Shown here: one piece after another, positions 1 to 10,984 of the stretch
How positions within the stretch are numbered: the first letter of the stretch is position 1
How the letters are laid out: every line of letters starts with the position of its first letter
Made by a program: the position numbers and the translations under genes
NCBI GenBank assembly: GCA_964059195.1
Contig: CAXKWD010000003.1
Coordinates: 196,254,174-196,318,173, forward strand
DNA from: Ectobius pallidus
Taxonomy: Eukaryota; Arthropoda; Insecta; Blattodea; Ectobiidae
Reading direction: 5' to 3'
Length of the DNA: 64,000 nucleotides
Notes under the pieces: model-generated
The model's database searches: none
What the model saw: only the letters and a program-made list of their open reading frames with translations
What the model was told of the DNA's origin: nothing

Positions 1-125
1 ATCTGGAGGTTACCTCGGAAATCGATTAAAAAATAACTTATTTTCTCCACATCACGATTGCATTTATCACTGATTAAACAAACAAGAGCATTCTGGCACT
101 TTGTTACATCAGATTACCTGATTTT
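1..125 (-). repeat. Family A interspersed repeat, 5' end (cut by window edge)
   Basis: On the minus strand this matches the start of the commonest repeat of the window, here called family A: an AAATCAGG start, then ACAAAGTGCCAGAATG, then a conserved stretch ending near CTCCAGAT. The rest of the copy lies outside the window. Compare the plus copies starting near 8565, 20417, 22365 and 38426. The family has no protein I recognise. Confidence 0.75.
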
Positions 126-1159
126 GTTATTTTTATTTTTATTATTGTTATAAAGTGAAAAGTTGTGAGTTTGAGTAGTGACAAGTGTGACCCTCATCTA
201 TTTCAGAACTTGTTTATTGTGACCCTTAGTACGAAACTAGCCTAAAATTGAATGAATTCGTGGAACAATGCCTGTCTAGCTACACTATACATCTAGCCTA
301 CTTGTAAATACATTAGGAATAAAACAAATCTCCAGTGCACTCAAACGCACAATAGAATGTTTTGTTAAATAAAATATATGTTCACAAATAAACAAGTAAT
401 CTTGTCGAATTTACGAGTTCTGAAAACTTTGGAATTACTGGACTACCATAATCCCATAATTCTTAGTGAATATATTTGTACAAGTAAAAACCACGCGATA
501 ATTCATTTGTGTAATTAAAACAAACTAGCGTCGTTGTTAAGCTATGATTAATATCACAAACAAGAATAAAATACAATACCGATGGAGAGGTCAACATGGC
601 CCTGTAAGTATTGAATTTATGTCCCTAATCCCTTGTACGCGCATTCCATGAAATACACAACCTATAAACTCAGATTTGTGCTCACAAATGTGTAGTAAAG
701 GTTAATTGTATAATTTTGAATTTATTAAATAAACCAATAATTCCATACAGCCTAATGTAACTTACAGACAGTGGGAAAAAATTCGTGTTAATGCGAATGA
801 AAAACTTAGCCTATCTCTATTTTCTACACAACCCCCAAGACTAGTTCTTCAATGAGAGCTCGATGCAAAAACAAACAAATGAAGGTGGTTAGGCAGGATA
901 TGAAAGCCTCCTAAATTCATGCACAGTGTAATATTAATTAATATTGAGCGAAATGTGTGGTTTCACACTGCCTTAAAAATAAATGGTGCAAAAATGTGTT
1001 GCACAAACTTTCTCGCATATACGTGTTAAAGGGTAGCACAGAGGCAAGTAAAGTATAGAGGCAATTAAATTTTATTTATTACATTGTCATAAAACTAATA
1101 AGTATCTAGAACGGAAAGCATTAGGGTCGATCTTTATGTTCAACGCTTTTACTGTGAAG
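126..1159. other. AT-rich non-coding stretch, nothing recognised
   Basis: No open frame with family resemblance, no terminal repeats and no copy elsewhere in the window were seen. Confidence 0.5.
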
Positions 1160-1395
1160 GAATAATAATAATAATATTAACAATAATAATAACTTGGGGT
1201 TTGCATGATTTTCTCAATCCCAAAGGCAAAAATGCAGGATACTTTGAGATATAGCCGAAAAATAGAAGCAAATACTGCATGAATGAGTTATTACAAAAGC
1301 CTACTGGTAAATTTGAGTGGCCACGAAATTTGATTTGAACCCATGACCTCTTCCTTATTACCTTATACCACCTCGCTCTAATTGATTTTGGTTTG
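1160..1395 (-). repeat. Possible tRNA-derived SINE
   Basis: Read on the minus strand, the right end carries a B-box-like GGGTTCAAATC (near 1325-1345) downstream of a weak A-box-like region. The left end finishes in an (ATT/AAT)n run at 1162-1190, as a SINE 3' tail would. No second copy and no clear target duplication were seen, so the call rests on the promoter-like box and the tail. Confidence 0.35.
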
Positions 1396-1615
1396 TTCAT
1401 TAGACTGTGGTAGACTGACTATATTTCACAACAATATAATTAGACTATAGTATTCTTGTTACTTTGGGCAACACTCCAATTTTAATCAAAATGTATTTTC
1501 TGAAATTCACACTTTATTTCGTTTTTATCTTGATACCTGTTAATTTTATAAAGAAATGTATTTGACAAAAAAATGTTATTTTTAATTTTCTCTACAACTT
1601 GACTGTACTAACTTT

Positions 1616-1980
1616 CCATGTATCACCCAATGTAATGGGAATAGCCTGAAAAGATTGAAAATGGATACTAGTAAAGTACTCTCTAAGTCATTTTTTCTGC
1701 AGAAAAACGGATATAGCCACTTTGTTAATCATAGATAAGAGTTTCCAATTTTAAATTTTTATTAAAATCGTTCGAGCCAATTTAAAAAAAAAAAAATCAA
1801 CATTTTTCAAAAATCTTACATGAAAAGTCTGCTTAATATTACAGTTATAAAACTCAAATTCTGGGAGGTTTGATAAAATTCCGAAAAAGTCATTATTTAA
1901 AAAATGAAGTAAATACAATGAACCGTTTACCTGCTGTGCTTGTCCACAGACAGACGGGCAGACGGACAGACGGATATGAT
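1616..1980 (+). repeat. Family D dispersed repeat, copy 1
   Basis: About 360 bp matches 19569-19915 closely in the same orientation. Both copies hold the segment ATGAACCGTTTACCTGCTGT and end in a CAGACGGACAGACG-type run. The short open frames here are by-products of that run. Class unknown. Confidence 0.7.
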
Positions 1981-4024
1981 CTTGACTCATTGCAGGTCTT
2001 TTTTTCCCCCAGTCTCGCTGAGGAGAGAGCCAGTTGTTTGAAGAAAACTCGATTATATCTAAATCACTTTCTCTTTTAAATTAATGTCAATTACAATGGA
2101 AATGTTGCCATGGATAAAATTTTTGCACTTGTTGGAACATTGCGTACGTTGAATTGTGTTCGAAATGTCTGTTTGTTTCAATATATGAATTTGTCCGCCA
2201 ATAAGTTTTAACAAGAAAAACACGCTGCGAAATATTGAGAACTGCATTTCCTTTGTGATTGTAAAACTACACACTGGAAACTGCCCAAATTCTAAGGCAA
2301 CAGTAGTGGATAATAGGGGTACCAACATTAATTTCAAAATCGATTCTCTCAAAGCCACTAAGATCATAAAACCCAATTTAAATTTTTTATCACTTTCCAT
2401 AGGGAAATTCTAGAGTGATTTTTAGTACCCTTAAATGGTTTGTGACGCCTTTAGGAGAGACAGGCCCATTCCAGAATGAAGATCTATTGATCCACAACAA
2501 TATGACAATAAACACGTGGTTCCTATTGTATTGGTTTGAAGCAGAGAGTATAATTAGTAAGTGTTCCTGGAACACCTGAGCAGCGCATCGAATAATGTTC
2601 TGTTCGGAGCATGCGCAGAGAATGCCACACAAAGGCGAGCAAGCTACTTCATGAACTCCCACCAGACTTTGGTAACATTTAATGCATATTATCGTAGGAA
2701 TTAGAAGTTAAACGCAAAAGGACGATAGAAGGAGATAGTATTGGCTAAAAGATATGTTGCGTTACACTCACAAGACTTTCTCTACCCAAAGCGCAGACAA
2801 TACGATTGTCCTACATAGAATAAGTGGCAGCATTGCTTATTGCACATTCAGTTTTCTGAGCCGAACTGAATGCTAAGGAAAATTAAATCCTCAGTTTGTG
2901 ATGGTTATTATTACACAGACCAACAGCAATTTTACTGCCTTAGAATTTATACCTATTCTTGGGTATATTTAGGTCGCTGATGCCAAATGTGCCATTAGTT
3001 TTTCCCTATCAGCTTTAGTTTTGTAAGATATGGTATTACCATTATGCATGCTATCCCATTTTAACATTTAAGGGGACAGCGCCTATTTTTAGCTTCTAAA
3101 TCATGTGAAGGAAAAGGCAACACACTAACATTATGTTAACATTACAATAACAATACAACATGGGGTCTTTTAAAAAATTGATATTATCACATATTGCACG
3201 TCGTTTATGGCTTAATGAGCTGTCAATTTGAGGGCCAAAAAATAATCCAGCTTTTAGATTTGTTGTAGGCCTACTTCGTACACTTTTCGTCCTACGTGTC
3301 CAAAGTATGGTCAAGAACCTTCACTAGCTATATTATCAAGCAAGATTTTGTTTCGAGAAAGAGATTGTAAGTTAATGGCACTCAGTATAAAAGTAAAGCT
3401 TTTTACATATTTGGAATAAGCACACTAAGTATAGCCAAAATCCGGTAAAAGTATCTGAGACACGAAACAAAATTATTTTTTGCTGGGCTGTGGTATCATT
3501 ATATATTTCAATGTAATCTCACTTTTACTTCTTGAATCACACCTGATGGTAGGCAGTTGGTCATCAAATGTAGCCTACATTTCCTCTAATTTAATTAAAT
3601 CAGGTATCATTAAATTTGCAACTTAATTTCTTTTCAGTACGGTACAATAAATTAGTCTCTTACTTTCGTCAAAAATTAATTATTTTAGATACAGTTAATT
3701 CGTATGTACTAAAACGCCCTTTAATGTTTTAAAGTATAATATGAAGGGTGACTTACCCAACAGGAAATGATTTAGGGGTAAAAGAAACAACTGTTAATTC
3801 CGCAGCAAGATTATGTATTCAGACAACATTTATTTGGGATCTGCACGTCTAAAAGTAATATGACAATGAGAAAAATAATAATTGCTTATCAAGAGGTCTT
3901 GTTTCTTTACGCACTGAAAAAAATTAGTCATGTCTTGTATTAAACAGAAACGCATTTTGGAATGATAATTCTTTCACACTGGCCGTGTGTAACCTAAGGT
4001 TGGAACGTTGAATCAGACTGAAAA
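1981..4024. other. Non-coding stretch; one TAGGCCTA at 3266
   Basis: Two kilobases without recognisable genes or terminal repeats. Open frames on the minus strand (for example 2059-2400 and 2390-2662) show no motif I know. A perfect TAGGCCTA octamer sits at 3266-3273. Confidence 0.45.
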
Positions 4025-4154
4025 ATTCAATGCCATAGCCAGGATTTGAACCAGGATCTTTGGCTCTTCTGCACCTTGCCATGGTAGCTCAATGTTAGAG
4101 CAGCTGCACGGAGAACCAAAGATCCGGGTTCAAATCTCGGTTATGGCATTGAAT
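4025..4154 (+). repeat. tRNA-like fold-back element
   Basis: Bases 4078-4148 can be laid out as a 71-nt tRNA: a 7-bp acceptor stem (GCCATGG with TTATGGC), a 4-bp D stem (GCTC/GAGC) and a 5-bp T stem (CCGGG/CTCGG) around a TTCAAAT loop. The anticodon stem does not pair, so it is not a working tRNA. Bases 4025-4074 are an inverted, slightly diverged copy of about 50 nt of the same tRNA-like unit, so the whole forms a long hairpin. A SINE head caught in a fold-back is the simplest reading. Confidence 0.6.
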
Positions 4155-4539
4155 TTTGCAATCGGACTCAAAATTTCCAGAAAAGCATTTTCAAAAAAAA
4201 ATTAAATGTTACATTGCTGGAAAAAAAAAGGAACATAGGCTATTTTATTTTAAAACTGACAAGTGTCACATTTTTCATATTTATCATACACTAATGGTTC
4301 AATAATTGATTTTTTTATATAAAAATGTAAGGAATGTGATGGTAACTCTTACATCTATAAGAGAGTGAAAAACTAAATGAGACTATCTTCGGTGTTATCA
4401 CCTGTGTAGTTGCCTATAAAATTCATGATGGACAGGAGGAATATAGTTTCTGCAGGGAACACCATAGAAACTACTCCTCTCCTTCACTCTTCTGCTTAAG
4501 TCCATCATGGGTCCGCGTCATTGGGTTATCATTTTTCGA

Positions 4540-4655
4540 TTCTTATTTAGGCCTAGGCCGTTAAAGTCGTCATAGAGACTGAAAAACCCAGTTGGCAGTG
4601 ACCAGTCATACCAACCGTAACAGGACTGAAACGAAATGCTTGACAATAAACAATA
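4540..4655 (-). repeat. Dispersed segment X, copy 1
   Basis: The minus strand matches about 24150-24265 (plus strand), including TTGGTATGACTGGTCACTG. A TAGGCCTA octamer lies at 4548-4555, where the other copy reads CCGGCCTAGGTC. The segment borders family B here and a palindrome at 24 kb. Confidence 0.6.
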
Positions 4656-4659
4656 GTAT

Positions 4660-5107
4660 ATTGCGATACAAGTGCCGTAAGGCATGCATACGGATCGAGG
4701 AAATAGTTTGAAAAAACGAGGGGCTCGCGCCGAGTTTTTTCAATTTTCCGAGATCCGTTATGCGCTTACGGCACGAGTATTGCATGCTTTTTTTTGCACG
4801 ATGATTATTTATATCAATTATATTATATTAATTGGGATATTACCTGAAAATATTATGTATATACATTCTTGAAGATAGATGTTTATTTCAGAAAGTGATT
4901 CGCATTTGTTGTTGTTTATGGGAACCGAATATTTGTGCTGGGGGGCCTTGTCCATAAAGGCTTGTATTATGAGGTATGGCGTAATATTCATAACAGCACG
5001 GAAACTCTTACCGCACATAGCAACAAGATTGCGTGTGGGAATGTCAACTTACGATCCACGGCAACAATATTCGTAAGTACCACTAATTAGTTAAGTCGTG
5101 CAAAAAA
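4660..5107 (-). repeat. Family B repeat, copy 1
   Basis: Related copies lie at 10985-11410 and 14822-16130. The inner unit (about 4791-5107) is bounded by the short inverted repeat TTTTTTGCACGA / TCGTGCAAAAAA, as in a MITE. The outer part holds an imperfect hairpin (4691-4757) around CGATCCGT-type arms. Comparison of segments X and Y here and at 24 kb suggests family B inserted between them. Confidence 0.6.
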
Positions 5108-5115
5108 TATAAAAG

Positions 5116-5153
5116 GCAACATCGTTTCTTTACATTAATCAGAAACCTTGCCG

Positions 5154-5184
<31 letters not shown>

Positions 5185-5211
5185 ACGCTTAATAATATAA
5201 CAACAAATATA
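5116..5211 (+). repeat. Dispersed segment Y with poly-T tract
   Basis: Matches the palindrome arm at 23957-24037, sharing ATATAACAACAAATATA and the GCAACAT...TTTCTTTAC start, but with a poly-T run of roughly 26 bases (about 5154-5179) inserted in the middle. Confidence 0.6.
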
Positions 5212-6959
5212 AGCCCATTCCAACATAGATATATGATTGTTAGGAAACCTGCACTGTCGTCTACATCCGCATTTCGTGTTAGTTCATAGCATAGGATTCA
5301 GGGTGCTGTGAGAATATCGCATCAAGGAACGACTGATTATGCCTTTTATAATCAATTATACTACAGTATTTCGTTCACTAAAGATTCAAAAAATATTTCG
5401 TCACATTTCAATGTTGCTTTAGCGGACTCGACCAATATTTCGTCCTCAATACTACATTCGTCTGCTGAAGCCTTATTTGGCGTACTTGAAACATAAGTAG
5501 CTATTTCAAACTCTATGATGCTCATGGAATCATCACATATCTCTCAGTTACTTTAAAATTTGGGGATTTTCTTTTAGCAGTTTTAATTTCATTCAACCAA
5601 TGGATTGGAAAATGCATTTCAGGATTGTACTTCTTAGCTTTTAAATAAACCCATAGTCTTGGTCACATTCATTAAAACTATGTCCTGGAAACAAAACTTC
5701 TGGTGAATAATCTCCAATGTTTGGGAATAAATGTTGAAAAAAATGAACGGGTATATGTGATATTTTTATGTTGCTATATTGTCCGCCCACAGCAGCCCCT
5801 GTACAATATTAAATAATTTGCCTCAGGAGGAATGCCTTTTTGCGTTTTTAAAGACAGTTCCCTACTTCCTGTTCTCCTCTTGAAGCTATATTTCCATTCT
5901 AAATATACACAAAGTGAGTATTTGTTGTTGTTTGCCAAGATTGAATGTCCACATTATAGGTAACGACGTTTGCAGATAATAGAAGAAATTTCTCTGGTTG
6001 GTCATGCATGACGGAGTTGATGGAGTTAGCATTTACTATGTTGTGCTTATCCTATTTCATAGATAAAAGCATATTGTAACATATTAAAACAAGCCTTCTT
6101 TTTGATGATATATTTTTCCGTTGAGTTCAAAGTAATTTTGATTTAGTATAACGCTAAGTATATTAGTTAACTGTTCAGCATAAAGTTGACCATCTCCGCT
6201 ATTAATTAGCCGTTGATTTATAACATAATATGTATAATATCTATTGATGAACAAAGTGACAGAATGATTTTGTTTAATCAGTGGTAAATGCAAATATGAT
6301 ATGCAGAATATAAGTAATTTTTGTAATAAATTTCCCAGTTAAGTTCCATTAAGTCAATAAGTAGGGCTTACGGAAGGACAAAGCATATGCGAAGGAATAT
6401 GTGGGTATTGTTATTTGTCAAACCTATCATCCGTGATTTAATTACTACTGCATAGCATCATCCAGCCTGACGAATGTACAGTAAAATTTTCTCTATCTGA
6501 CCCAGCTCAGAGAAATTCTCAGCAGCCTGGACAAGTCTATATCGAAATATTGTCATTAAAGGGGTAATGCCTCATATTCGTACGCCAGCCTTCAAGGGTG
6601 TCACTTCGCGCTGACTAAAATATGCGGCTAGAGCATTCATGACTGGCCGGAGGGGATGATGGCTTGTCTCTTTGACTTCAACTCCCTTCTCTGAACGGCC
6701 TTCACCTCACTCGCGTTCTGTCAGTGTCAGAAAGGAAAATAAATGTTGTTGTGAAGAATATAACTGGAGATTGTAAACTGTGTTATCAAAGTTACCACAT
6801 TCCTACAAGGACAATTTTTCCAGCACTGCAATGGATTCGATTTCGAAGTTTCTCGGCTATTGACAATTGCATAACGAAGAAGTTTATTTTTTAATAATTG
6901 CATAACGAAGAAGTGTATCAAATTTAACTTCATTTCATTTCATTTCATTCCATTCATAA
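5212..6959. other. Non-coding stretch, nothing recognised
   Basis: AT-rich. A short piece near 6345-6415 (AAGTAGGGCTTACGGAAGGACAAAG...GAAGGAATATGTGGG, interrupted) resembles the middle of family A, so a decayed copy may be present. No gene seen. Confidence 0.4.
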
Positions 6960-7125
6960 AATTTAAGGGTACGCCTAAAATCTGTTAAGAAGATGCCGAA
7001 CTTAGAGGTCACCATATTGCAGACCCCTGTAGAGTAGAGAATATTATAGGAGAAAAATTCCTCCGGCACTGGGACTTGAACCCATGTAGTGTCCAACAGA
7101 GACAATAATCTGTGGCTCATGAATG
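6960..7125 (-). repeat. tRNA-like SINE head or relic
   Basis: The minus strand holds a good B box, GGTTCAAGTCCC (about 7071-7084), followed by CAGTGCCGGAG. The upstream part (7085-7115) could hold a decayed A box. No second copy in the window. Confidence 0.4.
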
Positions 7126-7211
7126 CTTATATATCTGCCCTGTACAGTAGTTGGGAACGCTTAGCCACAAAACAAGGCTTACTTACCATGTATTAGGATT
7201 TAGGTTATAAT

Positions 7212-7953
7212 TAGACCTGGGATTTTAGGCTCTAAAAAATTAGTTTTAGGCACCTAAAATAGGCTTTTAAAAGAGAAAATAGGCACTTAAAATTTGCTCT
7301 AAAAAGTGTAAATAGACAGAAAATAGACTTTAAAATATAACAATATGCTCTTAAACTGTAACGTGATCTTTTTTACTGTAAGAAACATGGTATACCTATT
7401 CTTAACAGAAATAATTGCAAAATTAAGACAGAATTAAAAATATATTTATCAAAAACAGTTTTGGTTTATATGAAAAATTGACACTACTATATAGGCCTAC
7501 CTGCTACTTGTTGTTTTGAGCTAATCCTCCCCGTCAGTTAGCATTCCTTTGGCGACAATTGTTTGGAAAAATCAAGTTTCTGTGAAAAACCCACCCTCTG
7601 CTGTTCTGCTCTTCATTCAGGGATGTCCATTCAGTTAAAAAATTGTCCGGCTAGTGCGAAGGACGAGAAAAGAACAGGACGCCCATCCACATCTAGTACC
7701 GGGGTCTTTTGGCACTACGTATTCAGGGATGTCCATTAAATGATTGTAAAAGTTACAGAATTTGAATTTTATTTTAAATGTGCAAAATAGGCATTTTAGG
7801 CACTAAAATGGTAAAAATAGGCTTCAAAGGTCATAATAAGCATTTTAGGGCACTAAAAACTCTAAATTATAAGTTATTTATCATGAAATGTCAACATATT
7901 TTAAAATTTTCATGTTATTTCATAAATAGACATTTACCTTAAAATCCCACGTA
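7212..7953 (+). mobile_element. hAT-type non-autonomous element (decayed copy)
   Basis: Begins TAGACCTGGGATTTTAGGC and ends in a worn version of the same sequence inverted. It is homologous along its length to the well-bounded hAT element at 29319-29971 in the opposite orientation. The interior is full of short AATAGGC/TTTAGGCAC-type subterminal motifs. No transposase frame is present. The 8-bp target duplication is not preserved here. A mariner fragment is inserted inside. Confidence 0.7.
7632..7720 (+). pseudogene. Mariner transposase fragment inside the hAT copy
   Basis: About 90 bp absent from the sister hAT copy (29319-29971). It is flanked by a 16-17 bp direct repeat containing TTCAGGGATGTCCATT (about 7615-7631 and 7722-7738). 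Its body matches 10685-10790, which reads as the mariner segment with an RTGRPSTS-like motif. How so short a coding piece moved with a duplication is unclear. Confidence 0.5.
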
Positions 7954-8564
7954 TTATTTTATAATTAATATTGAGCATCTCATACTGTTAGTTTTCATAG
8001 GATTCGGTTTAAGCGATAACACCCCCTCCACTTGTATTGTCGTGGCCACATTTGTTTCGCAGCGGGAAGTTTTGAACCCTCGGGTTATTTGCGTTGGCAG
8101 CTGTGGCCAACTTCAACTTGCGGTGTTTTATCCCAGTTAATTATACAGGAAAGTCCTCTAACTCGGTAACCATGGCCACCACCGAGAGCTCTCAAAACGT
8201 TTTTACGAGGCTATAATCAAATGGACTGTTTATTTACATGAATACGGCTCTCGTAAGGTTCAGTCGTACAACCAGGTTCATAAAATTATTTTAAACTAGG
8301 CAACTTAAATTTTAAGCAGTATTAACATGAATTTAAGTAGAATAATAACAATAATGCTTAATTCCTTGCACATTTAAAACTAAATTTGCAAGCTTTAGAT
8401 AATGTTTTTGTATACTCTCCTGTGCGACCCATTTCGCACAATACTCACTATGTATAGTCCATTTCCAAATAGCTTTTTTTTTTTCATTGACCAAGTAACT
8501 TCACTAACTAGAATGACAATGAATATAACAATATTAATAATATAGGCCTAATACTAATAATAAT
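7954..8564. other. Non-coding stretch; TAGGCCTA at 8543
   Basis: No gene seen. GTTTTGAACCCTCGGG at about 8070 is faintly tRNA-like. A TAGGCCTA octamer (8543-8550) sits in a run of AATAAT repeats just before the start of a family A copy. Confidence 0.4.
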
Positions 8565-8590
8565 AAAATCGGGCAAACTGGTGTAACAAA

Positions 8591-8727
8591 AATGAATATA
8601 CCCCAAAACGAAAACGAATATACCCTAAAACTTGACGTTCCAACAACGTTAAAAAAGCTACACCCACGATCACAAAAATTAGTAAATTAATACCAACAAT
8701 TAATAAATTTAATACCTCAATTAACAA
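8591..8727 (-). pseudogene. nad1: nad1 5' part in a nuclear mitochondrial insertion
   Basis: On the minus strand, starting with TTG at 8727 directly after the tRNA, about 45 codons read in one frame and include the ND1 signature VAFLTLLER followed by VLGYI. After this the sequence departs from the usual ND1 (FRFGVYSF where a KGPNK-like segment is expected), pointing to decay or an indel. TTG starts are common for insect nad1. The copy stops where family A sequence resumes. It is a non-functional nuclear copy: truncated and in the wrong genetic context. Confidence 0.85.
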
Positions 8728-8728
8728 T

Positions 8729-8797
8729 ACTATTTATAGATATAAATAATCTACATTAATAGATTCTAAATCCATTGCACTTCTCTGACAAAATAGT
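8729..8797 (-). pseudogene. trnL1: Mitochondrial tRNA-Leu(UAG) copy in the NUMT
   Basis: The minus strand gives 69 nt that fold as a tRNA, with ACTATTT / AAATAGT ends pairing as the acceptor stem and a TTTAGAA anticodon loop (anticodon TAG). Its place between rrnL and nad1 matches the arthropod mitochondrial order. Because it lies in nuclear repeat DNA it is treated as a pseudogene. Confidence 0.85.
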
Positions 8798-9290
8798 CAC
8801 TTGATGTTAAACCTCCAACACAAATTATTTATATTATCTGGTCCTTTCGTACTAAAATAATTTACCCAATTATAGATAGAAACCAACCTGGCTTACACCG
8901 ATTTGAACTCAGATTATGTATGATTTTAAAGAGGTCAAACAGACCTAATTTAATAAACTTCTTCACCCTTAATTTAGGCTATCATAATCCATAACATCGA
9001 GGTCGCAAACCTTTCCAGCGATATGAACTCTAAAAAAAGATTACGCTGTTATCCCTAAGATAACTTATTCTTATATTCTCTAAAAACAGGATCAACATTA
9101 AATATATATATATATATATTAATATACACCAACAAAAAGAGTTAATTTTATCTGCCCATCAACACAACAAAATAATAAATAATATTATATAATTATCTAC
9201 ATTTACTATATCAATTAATAAAAAGATATATTAGGTCTTCTCGTCCCATAAAAAACTTTAGCTTTCTCATTTAATAATTACAATTAGTAT
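8798..9290 (-). pseudogene. rrnL: Mitochondrial large-subunit rRNA 3' part (NUMT)
   Basis: Highly conserved 16S rRNA landmarks are visible in reverse complement: GGTCCTTTCGTACTA near 8840, the CGATTTGAACTCAGAT primer region near 8900, ACATCGAGGTCGCAAAC near 8994 and GATTACGCTGTTATCCCTAAG near 9040. About 490 bp of the 3' half is present. An (AT)n run at 9100-9120 looks post-insertional or specific to this mitochondrial lineage. Together with 8591-8797 it makes one collinear insert of about 700 bp. Confidence 0.92.
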
Positions 9291-9491
9291 AGTGATCAGA
9301 ATGCTTTTGTTTAATAAGTGATAATTGCAACGGCTCCCCATGTGAGTAATAACAGAACCACCCCTACGTTAAGTAGGAGGTCCTTGCCCTCAAGGGATTT
9401 CATGAGCTTATTCTCATTCTTATCTCCGAGTTAAGCTCCAGATCGATTCATTAAGCAGGGCTTATGGAAGAACAAAGGTGTAAAGTTTAAT

Positions 9492-9797
9492 AACTAACTC
9501 CATGGCTCTAACACCCCAGAAGGGACAAGGCCTACCGCCCGATCGCTGCGTCATCTACCTTAGGCAGTCGGCAGGATTGGGGGGCATGTGGTCAGCATGC
9601 CGACACCCACGGCCGTTAATGGTGGTTTCCATGACCGGAGCCGCTACTTCTCTATCAAGTAGCTCTTGAATTTGAATCACGAAGCTGAGTGCATCCCTAC
9701 CAGACCTCCCTACCTCAGGAAAATCCGAGGAGGTACCGGTGAGCGAACCCGGATCTGTAGTCAGCGACGCTAACCACAAGACCACGCCTGCGGTCCA
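9492..9797 (-). mobile_element. tRNA-derived SINE, family S1, copy 1
   Basis: The minus-strand 5' end (at 9797) is tRNA-like: GGTCTTGTGGTTAGCG as A box and GGGTTCGCTCACC as a B box with one changed base. The body matches 31676-31942 and 60925-61233. It is flanked by a perfect 11-bp target duplication TAAAGTTTAAT (9481-9491 and 9798-9808). No poly-A tail is seen; the 3' end is near CATGGAGTTAG. It inserted into a family A copy. Confidence 0.85.
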
Positions 9798-10380
9798 TAA
9801 AGTTTAATTCTTAACCTTAATTCAAACTCATATAGCCTACACTGTTTTAAGAAATTCTTAAAATATGTGAACATTTCACAAAATACACTGGCAAAGAACT
9901 CCGCTTAATGTAGGCCTACATAGCCCTAATTCTTTCACAGTAATATACCTTCTGTGTATAACAGTATTCAGGTAATATTCATTTCAACTTGATCAACGTA
10001 ATAAACATCTGACTAGTTCGATAAGCATAATGTGAAGGAACATGTCATGGCTAACTGTATTGCAACTTCCAAAACCGTATATGAAGTTTGTAAAACAATA
10101 TGTTGTCATTATAACTGATTTGCATTTGATAAATTCTTTCTAATATATTACCATAAAATAGGCACTAAATTCGGCATTACTCCGGTACCGATCAATTGAT
10201 TTGGTCCAATATCAAAAGGCTTCTTCCAGTAGATATTTTAAATGCGTTTACCAGGTTTCATGAAAATCCGATAAAGCTTATTTGAGTTATCGCGCATATT
10301 GACACATGGACGGACGGACAGATATTTTCCCGTCCTCCATACTATCGTATAAAGTACCGGTATCATTCTGGCACTTAATA

Positions 10381-10639
10381 ACAAGAATTTATATAACTTG
10401 GGTCTATAATTTATTATCTTATTCGTAACACGCGGATAAGTCAAAAAATATCTGCATTTTTGGTTACATCTTTGGTAAGTTTCCTGTACTGTTTTGTGCT
10501 CGCGCACGGCGACATGATGTTGATTTATCTACGCTTGTGGAATGTTTGACCGTTATGACTCCACCGGGTTTTGCGCTGTTGCACATTAAACATGGCTGCA
10601 TCGCTCAGCGTTTGCACCAAAAATAAAATCGCGTGCGGA
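10381..10639. other. Non-coding stretch, nothing recognised
   Basis: Between a family A end and a mariner relic. No gene or terminal repeat seen. Confidence 0.4.
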
Positions 10640-10800
10640 TATTATTTTTTTTATTTTACCACTGCATAGCGTGTACGAAGGGACTGAGAAGTTAAAAAAT
10701 GATCAAACAAGTGCAAAGGACGAGGAAAGAACAGGACATCCATCCACATCCAGTACCAGGGTCTTTTGGCACTGAAAAGATCACTACGTATTCTGCATAA
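10640..10800 (+). pseudogene. Mariner-type transposase N-terminal fragment
   Basis: One frame reads a segment ending KDEERTGHPSTS, which resembles the linker of mariner transposases (DDxRxGRPSTS). A TGA follows after RVFWH. A shortened version of the same piece lies at 7632-7720. Terminal repeats were not found, so only a relic of the coding region remains. Confidence 0.55.
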
Positions 10801-10984
10801 TCATTTATATTCACAACTTTACTAAACCAGCGTACATAGTTAACCAAATTGCATCTTTCCTGTGAAGTTTTGTACTATTACGCACGGCATGTAAGTTAAA
10901 ACCTTCTGTATGCTTAAAAGACTGTTGTTAGTTATCCCGTGTCATTTTGGCAAAATGATAAAGCTCCTTCGGGTCGAAATAAAT

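Larger units (their letters stand above)
8565..10380 (+). repeat. Family A copy carrying a NUMT and a SINE
   Basis: Starts AAAATCGGGCAAACTGGTGT and ends TCTGGCACTTAATA. Family sequence appears at 8565-8590, 9291-9330, 9412-9490 and 10020-10380, interrupted by mitochondrial DNA (8591-9290), an unplaced segment of about 80 bp (9331-9411) and a SINE (9492-9797). The part 9800-10010 also occurs inverted in the copy at 44700-45292, so it belongs to a longer form of the family. Confidence 0.75.

Noticed and set aside
4078..4148. Functional nuclear tRNA gene
   Set aside because: The anticodon stem does not pair and an inverted copy lies next to it.
8729..9290. Genuine mitochondrial genes (trnL, rrnL)
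   Set aside because: They are embedded in nuclear repeat sequence, truncated on both sides; treated as a nuclear insertion.
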